A program made the position numbers and the translations under genes. Below, in pieces: positions 23,120 through 34,993 of a stretch of 64,000 nucleotides of DNA. Numbering within the stretch: the stretch's first letter is position 1; each line of letters begins with the position of its first letter. The notes under the pieces were generated by a model that saw only the letters and a program-made list of their open reading frames with translations, made no database searches and had not been told where the DNA came from. This stretch comes from Schistosoma haematobium (lineage: Eukaryota > Platyhelminthes > Trematoda > Strigeidida > Schistosomatidae): contig NC_067196.1 in NCBI RefSeq assembly GCF_000699445.3, positions 76,267,864-76,331,863 of the forward strand. Reading direction: 5' to 3'.

Positions 23120-23209
23120 AGTTGAATTCATGAGCTGATCTGAGCTAGACCATCAATGCTTCCAGGTTTTCAATAGTGGTCTAGCTTAGAGCGACCCATG
23201 AATTCAACT
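23120..23209. repeat. 33-bp inverted repeat of SINE end sequence
   Basis: Arms 23120-23152 and 23177-23209 pair with a few mismatches around a 24-bp loop containing GCTTCCAGGTTTTC. The arm is the GTTGAATTCATGAG...CTAGACCA end of the SINE, so this is a miniature fold-back of one SINE terminus. Confidence 0.8.
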
Positions 23210-23474
23210 GAGATACAGCATTTCTTAATTAAGCTTAAAATACTAGTCTAAGTGAGTTTATCAGTACATTTTGAGATAGTTTTTTACGACGAAATTTTCA
23301 AACTCCTTTCTTAATTTTGATATAACTGCAGTTAACATTACTTTTGATTACTTTTGTTAGATGTCACACCATTTTAAATAATTGACTCTAAATCAATTAG
23401 TTTGTTAGTTATACACTATCTTCATCAGTTAGAATCTCTTATATCACAAACTGATTTCCGTTAGAAAACTACTG

Positions 23475-23720
23475 AAGACCAGAAAGATCTGAAAAACGTT
23501 CGATCCATCATGGGACTCCTCAGCTGTACTCACCTGTGACTCTAACCAAGAATCGAACTCAGGATTTTCAGGTCTCTAACTGAGAGCTATAAATTCAAAA
23601 TTTTTCCCAATCCCATATATTAACAATTCATCATGGTCTCACTGACTAACTCCAAGACGTGATTCCTGGAGTTGTAATGAGAAGCTGTGATTGGTGTAAT
23701 ACAACTGTACAGAGCGTGGT
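23475..23720 (-). mobile_element. SINE copy, minus strand
   Basis: On the minus strand a B-box-like GATTCTTGGTTAGAG / GAGTTCGATTCTTGG region is followed by CTGAGGAGTCCC (near 23527-23516), which is the 5' half of the hammerhead core. GAAA is altered (CGAACG). It is oriented opposite to the copy at 23740-23970. Confidence 0.55.
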
Positions 23721-23739
23721 ACAAATATAACCGGTGATA

Positions 23740-23970
23740 ATAGATGATGGTCGTTTAATATCTTGAAATAATTGGAGTTCAGAATGTAAACCTTTGGATG
23801 TCTGCTCAACAGTTTGAAGGTTAGGCGATCGCGACGAACCCTTAACTTACTGAGTTTGATTCTTGATGGGGAATGTGCATGCATATTGTTGAGGAATCCC
23901 ATATTAAGATGAAACAGCTGACCAAGATTTCCTGGTTTTCAAACGTCTAGTAACTGAATTCACTCAGTGA
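23740..23970 (+). mobile_element. SINE copy, plus strand, inverted relative to its neighbour
   Basis: A tRNA-like stretch around 23816-23865 is followed by TTGAGGA (first core base changed) and an intact GAAAC near 23910. The copy ends in the CCTGGTTTTCAAACG flank. With 23475-23720 it makes a third inverted SINE pair in 3.5 kb. Confidence 0.55.
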
Positions 23971-24469
23971 TATGAAACTAAAAATGTAACAATCTGTACA
24001 ACCCTTTAAACTAACGGAACTTTTGTTAATCTAGATTCTACAAAATATTTGTAAACTGAAGACTGAAGGATTATTTAGCTAACATTATTTATTTTCCTTT
24101 AATGTAACTTCAGATTTATTTTGGGGATAAATGTGTAGAATGTAAAAGTACATACAACGTATCAGCACACAATCAAACAAACAAACAAACATACATACAT
24201 AAATATCCAGAATTGTAGAATGAAAATATACAGGTTGAATTTTATACAGCATTCATTGACTTTCTTGTGACAGACAATAGCGATGTAATGTCCATTACCT
24301 AGTTCAGTTTTCGATAAATTACTTTTTCATTATAGCGTCACAACTTTTTTGGGGAAGTGCAAATTCTTTTAACGATAATGCGATAGATTTTTTATTGACC
24401 ATATTTTAAGGTTGGGATATGTATCAATTCTTATTTAAAAATGCAAATAATATGTATGATATCTGATAA

Positions 24470-24570
24470 TTGAGAATTCACGATATTGCGCAACCATCTT
24501 CGATTGTCTTCAGGGGGTAACTGGCTTACACCTGACACAGTTGATCGATTGGAAGTCTATCATACTGTCA
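24470..24570. mobile_element. Short SINE remnant
   Basis: The words TTGCGCAACCATCTTCG and TGTCTTCAGGGGGTAACTG resemble 4018-4055 in SINE copy 1 (the TTGCGCAACCGTTAG region). No promoter boxes or hammerhead remain. Confidence 0.4.
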
Positions 24571-25179
24571 TTCAGTAAAGTTTAAAAAGGTTGATAACTA
24601 TCATAACTAATTAAAGAAATAAACTCAGATTACTAATTTGTATGCAACGATACACATATCCTTGAAATCCGTACACCTATGTTAAGTTATCACGCTTTAC
24701 CGAAATCCCTGCTGCAACAAAGTTCACTCTTTTCTTTCTCTTTTTTCTGTCTATTATGGGAAAGATTGTAAGCGTAAAAAATTATTTTATACAGATAATA
24801 ATCAGTGTATAACAGTACTCCATATTGACGCAATACATTGCAGACTGTCCGATCGTATATTAACTTGATAAGATACTAATATGAGAATTTAGGAGGAAAA
24901 ACAAAGAAATGCTTAAAAAAGCCGCGTTAATGAAGAAAATATAAATCATGCTACTCTAGAGATTGTTTGAAAATATTTGAAGTATTATGATGTGTTTAGA
25001 ATTAAGAGTCCAATTTATTGGTCAAAAGATAAAATTATAGCTAAATATAGACTGAAATTAACATTACATTGAAATGTTATTCTAAAGATTCTGTTTGGTT
25101 TAAGAAAACTCAAGGAACAGTACACAATTTTTCCCATAATTTCAATTGTTTCCATCCCAATTCCTTAAATATCTGAGAC

Positions 25180-25570
25180 AATTTTTTTCATGCTGGATCT
25201 CACCGACTACGATTCTCCAACCAAATCTACTCGGAGCAGTCTTTCCCAGTTGTTTTTAATTGGTATTCATCCTTTTCACGTCTATTTCCGATTCCCAATC
25301 CAAAGTGTTCCTTAGTTTTCCTCTTTTCTTTTTCCCTTCAGAATTCCAAATTAGGGAGTGCTTGGTGATGTAATTTGTTAATTTCCACTATGTATGTTTT
25401 ATCAACTTCCAGCATATTTTCCTAATATCCTCTTCAACTGGAAGCTGGTTTGTTCTCTGCCATAGTAGGTTGTTGCTGATGGTTTCCAACCAACGGAAAT
25501 CGAGCATCGTTTATAAATACCTGAAAAATTTTGATGATGAGTTTTGAAACTCTCCAATATTCCGTGTAAC
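25180..25570 (-). pseudogene. RTE 3'-end remnant (I)
   Basis: On the minus strand it matches the 3' part of copy B with roughly a fifth of bases changed: the GGTTTGTTCTCTGCC, TGTTGCTGATGG and GGATTCC...CTTGG words are in order. It covers only the region after the RT domain. Confidence 0.6.
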
Positions 25571-25599
25571 CTTGGTAAATGGGTGTATATATTTTCTGT

Positions 25600-25860
25600 T
25601 ATATCACAATGAATAGAAAATTGTATTTCTGATGTTTCGTGGCCTAATATCAGCCATTTCTTCAAAGTAAATGAGAAAGATTTGATTTGATTTGCACTTA
25701 TAAACAATGCCATATTCATATGCTATAATTTTAAACTATCTGTTTTGCCCTAAAGCTCGTCACGTTTTGGATTATTAATTTGGGCATATAATTTCAAATT
25801 ATTAGGAAGAATATTCTTCTTCCAAATATCTGTTTTAACATGATGGGAATTTTTTATCTT
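25600..25860. repeat. Penelope-like terminal sequence, decayed
   Basis: The minus strand at about 25650-25605 reads TTTGAAGAAATGGC ... GGCCACGAAACATC, the same pattern as 34605-34650. This is the kind of CUGAAGA...GAAAC hammerhead-like end described for Penelope-like elements, here with the first core C changed. 25750-25860 repeats 8165-8285. Confidence 0.45.
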
Positions 25861-28764
25861 CATACATTGGAAAGGATCCTGCAACAATTCTGGAGGACAT
25901 AATAGTTAGTAAACTAAAAACGATTAAAACCAATTAGATAACAGCAAAGGTCATCGTGAAAATGTGGGCATGTATTACAAGTTACCCCCTGATGTTCCCG
26001 TGGATTTCAGATGTTATCGTGGTGTTTTTTTAAGTCGCTAGAATCAAGCAGTCAAGTTAATTAACTCATTGAAACTTGACTTTTTTACAGTCGAGATGTC
26101 TGTGAAAACCCCTTCTATAGCAAATTACCGGACTAAATATTTAAATGGCAGTACTACGAGAGGTGATTTCTTGATGAACAATGACCGGGATCTTTTATTT
26201 GTGTGGAAATTTATTGTTTTTGAAGTCTCGTAACAGGTTAAGATTGAACTTCATCACTTCTGGTAACATGATTGATCATCGACTCGTGATATGAAACACG
26301 ACTTAATCGTTGATTAAACACTTAGAGTAATGACGAAATTTACTTATGACATAGAGTCTCAGACCAAGATGATTATATTTTTACTGTCTATAATCACAAA
26401 CCTACATTGTCATTAAAAATTATCATGGTGTGAAGCAACTGCTTTGTAACTGACACAGAGTAGTTTACAACTGCAAACTTGTGTTTGGCTATTACTATTA
26501 ATACATGCACACTATTTTAGTCAAAGTTTGATATTGATGTACTTAAGTATGCACTGTGAACTCGATTTAAAGAATTCCAATCCAGTTTTACAACGATTGT
26601 GTTTGGGACAAAAGTCAGTTTACAAATTTCTAAACATTTTCTATCGATATATAATCGATGAAAAAATTTATTTTTCGAACTATCAAACCAGTCTTTTTAT
26701 TTTAGTGGGGCAGAAAGAAGAAAACAGTTTGCAGAATTAAAGTCTGAGTTGCGAATTATTAGCACAGAGCTTTAACGTATCAGCGTTAATAATCATTTAA
26801 AATAAGAGTAAACAATTTTCGTGACGAGGTTATCTAATGTTAGCTTTAGAACCTTGACGTTTAAACATTTAGTCCGTTTAGTTGTAGTGTAGATGTATTT
26901 GCACGCCTGATCATGAGATAACATGAAATCATGTGCCACACTAATTAACTTTACGGCCGGAAAGCTTGATATATCTAGGAAACTACATGTATCTCCCTAC
27001 AAGTTAATTGAAATGTAGTAAATTAATCTTCACTAATGAAATATAAAACTTCTGGTTTCTTGTACTGGCTTAATACTCTGATTAGTTCCGCATTATATGG
27101 GATACTTAACGCTTAACCGCTTTGGAAGTCATCCAAAATGGAATACTATTTAAGGATGGCTTGCGATCTTTTTTTAAATCAGTCCAATGAATTTAACTTC
27201 CAAGTGTAGGGACTAATGAAATATGTGAAATACACACGTTAGGTGCATTTTATACAATGACAGTGTCTCGGTGGTGAACAGATTAGTATTATGTATTACG
27301 TGGATCACAGGATAACTAACAAATTTCATTATTAAATGATACCCAAACCAGCTGAACTATGAATAAAATGATTAAGACTGCACCAGTGTAGTATATTTAG
27401 GATGCACCACGAGCTTGTCACTAACAGTAACTTGATACACGAGTGGGTAGATTCTAAAGTGGAGTTCCGAGAACATACTGTTGACCACAAAGGGATTGCA
27501 TCACATACTTATATTATGAAACCCAAAACGGTTGGAGATAGAACTGTTATGAACACTTACACCCATCAGCAATACCGATTTATCTTTCCGTACTGTTGGA
27601 AATATGAAAAAAAGGTGAACATTCAGTGAATAGTTTATCATACATAATCTTTATCAAAATATGTAAGGTCGTTAAACGTGATCGTAAATTATGATTGCAA
27701 TATTACTGACTGTTGTTCTACAAAGAGGGCACTTGTATGGTTCAAGAATTTGAGACTTCCGGTTTACGTACAACTGAGGTATCTGAGTAACTAGTGAAAT
27801 AACGTTTTCAATAGGACTAATCCATAAAAAGATATTGTTTTTGAAGTTATTTGTCATTGACCCCGTAAATAATAGGAGTTATTATAGGAAAACAGAATTC
27901 TCATTTACCTGTTGAGGATCCTTGTTACATAATTGTTAATTTTCTGAAGAACTTAGTGGTACAACGATCTTTAATTCTGTTGCTGTTTAGACAAATACAC
28001 TGCATGTTGAACAGAAACTGCTCCGATCGTCTAAGTTAATTAATAGTACTGCTGACAGATGCATGTGATTTCCACTGCTATCTTCTGTAATCCTTAAGTA
28101 ACTGACCAAACAGTAATCTGAAATTTGCTAATAACTACAATACTCATATGTAAAAACAACAAGTGGACATTTAAAAACAACATATTGGTGCTCCCAACGT
28201 TCACTACGGTTTCTTTTACTTCTCTGATGAATGTATGTCATCTGGATTTTTGAGATTCCTGTTTTCCTTATTCGTTGAAAATCTTTAAAGTCATGTTCAA
28301 GTTTTACCTAACTGACGAACTTTTAGTCGAGCAATTGCTGTCGAAATATAGCGTCCAGGTCTACAAAAGTTGTATTGGAACTAGTTGATGTAATAGTACT
28401 GTTAATAGCCATAAGTAGGAAATACAAAAATAACGCAAACATTTTTTAACTGCAGAAAACAAAGGAGCAAGCAACAATTGAAGTGATCCCATCAATAAGA
28501 ATGCATTATAAGTTATCCAACGGCAACACATGCACGTACACTGGGAATTCAAGGTAACATACAATCCAACGGACCACTTCGTGTTATTCAAATACAGAAT
28601 ACCCACTATCACTTTAGCATTTCAGGGCCGTGTAAAACAAAGTGAGGTAATTTTAAACAGAGGGTGACTATTTAGTTATGCCGAAATGTGAATTAGAAAA
28701 ATGTTATTGTGGTTATTCTTTGAAGAAAAAGTTAACATATCATAATAACAGTAATTTATATCAT
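25861..28764. other. No recognisable gene or repeat
   Basis: Frames of 60-83 codons occur (for example 26528-26740, 27402-27629 and 28361-28612) but show no domain, no neighbouring exon and no splice context that I could support. It is left as unassigned DNA. Confidence 0.5.
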
Positions 28765-30126
28765 ACGGAATTCTTATGATGGATTAAACTGCAAAGTCGC
28801 GCACGGAGGACAGTTGGCAGACTCGTTCGAGGTAAAGACCGGTGTCAGGTAAGGTTGCTTACATTCACCCTTTCTCTTTCTCCTGGTGATCGACAGGACC
28901 ATGAAGACATCAATATCTGAAGGGAAGCATGGGATACATTGGACAGCTAGGATGCAGCTGGACGATCTAGACTTCGCAGATGATCTGACTCTTCTATCGC
29001 ACACGCAACAACAGATGCAGGAGAAGACGACCAGTGTGGCAGCAGTCTCAACAGTAGTAGGTCTCAACATACACAAAGGGAAAAGCAAGATTCTCCGATA
29101 CAACACAGCATGCACCAACCCAATCACAATTGACGGAGAAGAATTGGAAGATGTAAAAACCTCTACATATTTGGGTAGTTGTGTTGGATGCGGAGGAATA
29201 GACCAATAATTATGATGTTAAGTCCAATGGTGTCCTTGGACTTTAAATGGACATTTCCTATTGGTCGATATCTGTTCACTTGTTGAGTATTGTACAAAAT
29301 GTTGTTTTCTATTTTATGGTACGATGTGGTATGCTTGATTGGTATATAAACAAAGTATGTTTGAAATATAATGATTCATATCTCAGAGGCTGTGGCTTGT
29401 GTTCTGGACTCAACTGACTGGGCTAGACAGGGAAGTGTGACCAATCGAGACTCTAGGCCGTCCGTACGTGTTTACGTGTCACTGTAATCGATCGATAACA
29501 CAGGGTAAAAAAACGACCTCAACATAAAGCCATAACAGTAGTATCATTGATAAACACGGTGGATCTGATGCAGATGTGAAGGCGCGGATCGGCAAAGCCA
29601 GAGCAGCATATCTACAGTTAAAGAACATCTGAAACTCAAAACATCTGTCAACCAACATCAAGGTCAGAATTCTCAATACAAATGTGAAGACAGTTCTACT
29701 GTATGGGGGCGGAAACTTGCAGAACTACGAAAGTCATCATCCAGAATATACAAGTGTTTACTAGCAGCTGTCTACGCAATATAATTCTGGTCCGTTGGCC
29801 AGACACTGTCAGCAACAACCTACTGTGGGAGAGAACAAACCAGATCCCAGTGGAGGTAGAAATCAGTGAGAAGCACTGAAAGTGGATAGGACACACATTG
29901 AGAAAAGCACCGGACTGCGTCACAAGACAAGCCCTCACATGGAATCCTGAAGGTCAAAGGAAAAGAGGAAGACCAAAGAACACATTACGCCGAGAAATGG
30001 AGATAGACATGAGAAAAATGAACAAGAATTGGATGGAACTAGAAAAGAAGGCCCAGGACAGAGTGGGTTGGAGAATGCTGGTCGGCGGCCTATACTCCAT
30101 TGGGGGTAATAGGCGTAGGTAAATAA
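28765..30126 (+). pseudogene. 5'-truncated RTE copy (C) split by a solo LTR
   Basis: Starts within RT at a RNSYDGL-like stretch and keeps one open frame (28886-29209) with LDFADDLTLLSH, an intact FADD catalytic box, then LNIHKGKSKILRYN. The frame reaches TYLGS and is interrupted at 29180 by a solo LTR, resuming after 29537 with a [24 protein letters not shown] segment. A further frame (29898-30122) ends with [14 protein letters not shown] and DRVGWR, the RTE C-terminus. A few extra stops lie between these. Its catalytic box is better preserved than in copy A. Confidence 0.8.
29180..29537 (+). mobile_element. Solo LTR, family X, inserted in RTE copy C
   Basis: The 358-bp element runs TGTGTTGGATGCGG ... 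CATAACA, with TG and CA ends and perfect GTAGT target duplications (29175-29179 and 29538-29542). Apart from a missing segment of roughly 40 bp it matches 10412-10805. The RTE reading frame is interrupted within its TYLGS motif and resumes on the other side, which fixes both boundaries and shows that the LTR is younger than the RTE copy. Confidence 0.9.
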
Positions 30127-31270
30127 TTTAGATGATCTAATGGCATCTTAGCAATTTCAAAACTAATCTGTTGCACGCTACTACCTACTTAATTAAATAT
30201 ACAAATGACAAAATATACGATTTAATATCCATTTAAAAATTCCTGAAGAATATTATCATATCCCATGATCGTTTTGTGGTAACTAAAACGACTAACTTTG
30301 TCAAAATAATGATTGATTGTATGGTAGCAATGTTGATCTGTAACAATTATATTTAAAAATCAATATATTAACACAAATTTAGTTAACTTTACAACATGAT
30401 GGTTGGGATTTAATGTTTCAATACATGATTACTAATCAGATGTCAGTTACATATATGTCAACACATGTACATACTGACATACATACATACATACATACAT
30501 ACATACACTATCACTGATTCACCAAGTTTATTTAGTATTAAAAAAATTGTTTAGACTATAGTTCAAAGTTGTCAACTACTCATTCAATGTAATCTGAATA
30601 TGTTTTGACTTACCAAATAAATTGATTTTTAAGAGTGACAATAGTTAAGATTAGTTAGGATATATTAGATATTATTTCTCTCTGATAGTATGAGACATGA
30701 TTTTTCCCGATAAGTGCCTAGTAGAAGTTAGATATATCTTAAAGTGTATGATATATTACATTATATAAACAATGTTTAAAAAACGTTTCATTTGCTGGAA
30801 AATATCACATAGGACGTAAGATATTTCCTTGGGTCACCAATAAGTATTAATGTAGTTAATATTTCCTACAAAATGGTGCTTCTTTATCACCTTGGTCAAA
30901 ATGCGAGTCTGTTATAAGTAGTAATACAATGTGGTTAGGGTTTCGAGAACTCGTTAACCATAAACCATACCATAAAGTAGTTTTAGTTCGGTTCTGAAAA
31001 AAATTCAGTTTTACCATGTCTTTCGTATTCATTAGGCAATCGAATAGCTTTCGATCATGCACAAATAATAGCAATATAAAAGTCATCAGGAAAAACCCTT
31101 CATTTCTGTAAGATCTGCAAACGAGACAGAATATTATATTTTTTTTACAAAAGCAGGACATAACTAATTTGATATCTGTGTACAAGTCATTAATGTAATC
31201 GATTTCAGCGAGTAATATGCTTTAAAGAAGGTGTAGACCGGATTTCAGAAATCAGTATCAGCAAAAATAA
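30127..31270. other. AT-rich DNA with an (ACAT)n run
   Basis: An (ACAT)n repeat lies at 30477-30507. The minus frame 31185-30856 has a 109-codon opening but no recognisable domain, and its composition matches the AT-rich background. Confidence 0.5.
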
Positions 31271-32112
31271 ATACTGCCGGTCACAAGCCCACACAAAGGA
31301 GGAGGGTTGGGCATGGAGTCGGACACCACATTCTGCAGAAAACAATCTTGCTAAAAAAGCACTAACCAGAATAGACAATTTAAACCATTTAAATTCTGTC
31401 CTCCAAGTTGAAGAAAGAATTATTACTCCTTATAGTGAAAGCCAAGTTTCTTCGCAAGTCACAAGGCCGATACCCCTTCTAACAACAAAAGCAACAATTC
31501 TTATAGGTACATGAAGTGTCCAGACTATATGGGAGACCGGAAAGACAAGTCAAATAGCTGCAGAAATGAGAACATACAGCTTGACGGTTCTCGGAATCCG
31601 TGAAACTCATTGTATCTAAGCTGAACAGCAAAGGTCAGGTACAGGAGAGATGTTGCTGTACTCCGATCACGCAGAAGAAAATGTTCCACACATTAAAGGA
31701 GTTGATCTGATGTTGTCCGAAGAAACAATAATGTAAAAGTATTTATAAACGATTGTTTACTCAAGATGCTCAATGTCCGTTGGCAGGATACCATTAGCAA
31801 CAGCCTACTGTAGGAGAGAACAAACCAGCTCCCAACTGAAGAGGAAATTAGGAAAAGACGTTGGAGATCGATAGGACATACATTACGGAAATCATCATAC
31901 TGCATGATAAGACAGGCGCTAACTTGGAATCCTGAAGGTAAACGGGAAAGTGGAAGGCCAAAGAACACACTGTGTTGAGAATTGGAAGTAGACATGAAAA
32001 GGATGAATAACAACTGGAAAGTGCTGGAAAGGATTGTCCTGGATAGGGTTGGATGGAGAACACTGGTGAGCGGTCTATGCTTCTCCATGAGGGGTGACAG
32101 GTGTAATTAAGT
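31271..32112 (+). mobile_element. Internally deleted RTE copy (D)
   Basis: The 5' end (a leader with GGAGGAGGGTTGGGCATG near 31301, then the endonuclease start with an IRETH-like motif) runs to about 31724. It then joins directly to the 3' end of the element (AATAATGTAAAAG onwards), deleting most of the endonuclease and all of the RT core. It ends with the GTAAGTAAG tail at about 32110. 31408-31724 matches 34994-35310 without gaps, and the 3' part continues the sequence on which copy F runs off the window. It cannot encode any enzyme and could only have moved with proteins from elsewhere. Confidence 0.8.
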
Positions 32113-32189
32113 ATGTAAGTAAGTATTCTTAAGTTATTCCCAATCAGTTAGTTACAGTCTTTCATACTCACAGCCATTTTTGGCTTGAT

Positions 32190-32425
32190 CATGTAAAATT
32201 GTTACTTTTTTATTTTATGGTATGATGCGGTCTGGTTTGCTTGTATATAAACTGCGTATGTCTGAAATACATGATTCATACAGTGGACGCTGTGATTGTG
32301 TTCTTTACTCAAACGGGAAGGGTTAAGTTATAAGAATCAATATGGACACAGAGTTGACTCTAGACTGCTCGTACTGATTAACGCGTCATTGGTTTGGCAC
32401 AGGGCCAAATTTCTTATGAGTCGGT
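32190..32425 (+). mobile_element. Diverged LTR remnant related to family X
   Basis: Shares TTTATTTTATGGTA, a TATATAAA box, TGAAATA..ATGATTCATA and TGTGTTCT..ACTCAA with 10530-10650 in the same order, but is clearly diverged. The ends were not located, so it may be a truncated LTR of a related family. Confidence 0.6.
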
Positions 32426-34429
32426 GTTCTGACTGGCGATATTGTCACGTGATAATTGACCGGCTATAGGACATAATATACCTTCCATCTGGGCTGCTGA
32501 GAGACATTATATTAGTCATAACACAATAAAACTGTAGCTCAATCCGAGTACATTTACCTGATAAATAAGTTGTATTTAAAAAAGCGTTAGATTGTAATTT
32601 GAAGTCAAAAACTTTTACCCTGTGGAAAGACATTCAAATAAACTAAATTATTTAAAGGTCACACATAATTAAGATCAAATCATGCTTTAAGTTTTGATCG
32701 AAACATTTTTATATCTATAAGTTGTGTTAAAACATGTTGACAGGTTAGTAAATGGCTACAGTTGTGACTGTTGTCTGATTTCCTGTTGTATATTTTCCAA
32801 CAGTAAATTACAAAAAAAACTATTTATTGATAATTAACCATAAATATTTAGTCAATAAGGAGGTGTAGACGATTATTACTACTAGTTTAGCATGAAAATC
32901 CATCAAAATTCATAATCCGATGAAAAAAGCCGTGCAACAATGGATAATTATTAGATATTTAGTATTTACCATTTATATAGATATATGTGTGAACAGTAAT
33001 ATACAATTAAGGACGGTCAAATGTGTTCCAGAAGTATCATAGAAACAATTTACAAGATCTATCCTTAGCCCATTACAAAATATACGTTAGAAACTGGTCA
33101 TAAGATTAGTTCATAAATTTTGGTAATATTGAAATTAATTTTAACACTGAATGGCGTGAATTTATACTATTCTTCCCTCCTATGATACATTTTTTAAAAT
33201 ATTTCTACCACCTTTTTTTTTGAAATGCATGTTAATTTTTCCAAAGGAGGTCGTATATAGACTCTGTTAGTTTAGGGTATATATAGACACACTAAAGTAC
33301 ACTGGGAAATAAAGAAAGGAGATTAGTAGATTATATTTTGGAATAACACTAGCCACAACACATTTGAATGACTCATTAGTACGGAAAATGAACAGACAGG
33401 TGATACATGTGATATTCATGTTGAATGTTTATTTGAAATGATTAAAATCTATTGATTGATTTACCTGACGTGATTTTAACAGGATAGTATTATAGTGAAT
33501 GAGAAAACCAGTGGGACAACCGAATGTAATCGAATACAAACTTGCGGAATGTCTTAGTAAAATCTCAAAACCATACGGTAAATACTTCATTTGCAAAATG
33601 TCAATCGATTGTCTCAGGTTTGATTGTTACTTTGTTCCCACACCAATCATTCCCTGCTCTTGTTCTCTTCTCTTCGATCTTTTTAACACTGCTGCCACGT
33701 ATTTCACTTTCAACTGATTAACATACTACTTATACCTGTCGACATCAGTAACACACACCATAATATTATTAAATTTGTATATTTCATGGTGTGCATAACA
33801 TTGGTGTTGGATGTAATGAGTTTTTGGCTAGATAAGGTTTATGCCAAACTTTTTGCGATAAGAATAGTACTTCAAAATGATTTCTTATTAGTTAGGAGTG
33901 ATTATCATCATGAACATATATATAAAAGTTTAGAACTAGGGTGTATAGGACAGCTGCCTTGTTATAGTTTGGATCTTTTAAGTAGTGAGTATTCACGAGG
34001 ATTTAAAGGAAAAAACTCTGAGAGATCTATTGAGCCTGATGGTTACTGTCCAAATTTAGTGTAGCTCAGGTCCTGTCAACAGGTTATATTAAGTTGTTTA
34101 TGTATAATCTTATCTATTTCATGGATAGTTTATGGAAACGATTTGTAGTGAAAAAAATATATGTATAGCCACTAATAATAAACGTATTTTTATTATATCC
34201 CAATGAGTACCTTGGTACTTTTTAAACTTGTGTTAATTTAATGTCGGTTATTTATTTACTGATGTATGGGCGAGAATAATAATGATTGGTTGTTGGCTTC
34301 GTTAGACTAGTAGACAGTCTGACAGGCGTTAGATGAGTAATATATTCTCCTGTCCTTATTATGATTATTGACTGATTGTTGTCGATTTTTGGTGTGGAAA
34401 TATATTCACGTTGTATTCTGGCTAATCAT
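32426..34429. other. No recognisable gene or repeat
   Basis: AT-rich. Frames up to 92 codons (33786-34064) show no domain. Confidence 0.5.
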
Positions 34430-34700
34430 GTGTTCTTGATCTGAGTTATGTTGACGTCCTGCAGAATGGACACTGGGCGAGAATCTAGCGTAGATATTCA
34501 CCCTACAATTTCTAAGAAATGGGTGGTAGGGAAGCATAAGAGCCGTGCAATTAATGTCAACCTTAACGTTCCATTCATGCAGACGAAGAACCCCGAGCGT
34601 TATAACATTTACTCTGAAGAAATGTCTTACATTAAGTCACGAAATATCAGGAATAAAAATTTTCTACTCCTTGGGAAATAAAAGAATATTATTATTATTA
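34430..34700 (+). repeat. Penelope-like 3' terminal sequence
   Basis: Around 34612-34655 the order CTGAAGA ... CATTAAGTCACGAAATATC matches the minus-strand sequence at 25650-25605. CTGAAGA fits CUGANGA. In the related consensus pattern the segment between could fold as stem II before GAAA. This fits the hammerhead-like termini of Penelope-like elements. It is decayed and no RT is adjacent. Confidence 0.45.
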
Positions 34701-34993
34701 ACTCACTACCCAATGCTCAATTTATTTGAGACTATCAACCTTAGTATGGAAGCCCATATGTATATCCCTGTTGGTGAAAACTTGCCTGACAAATGAGCTT
34801 AAATTTCAGCAATGAGTTGGACATGAGATCACAAAAATACACTTACTGATGATTACTCTCAGGAAATTGATCTACGTAAGGCTATCAAGTACTGATAAAT
34901 TCCTCTCAAACATATAAGGCTAACACGTGGTTGCTGAACGAAATGAGACGACATTGAATTAACATATAATAAGTAACTGACAGTTAATGTAAA

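Noticed and set aside
30477..30507. CRISPR-like short repeat
   Set aside because: It is a simple ACAT microsatellite with no spacers, in a eukaryotic context.
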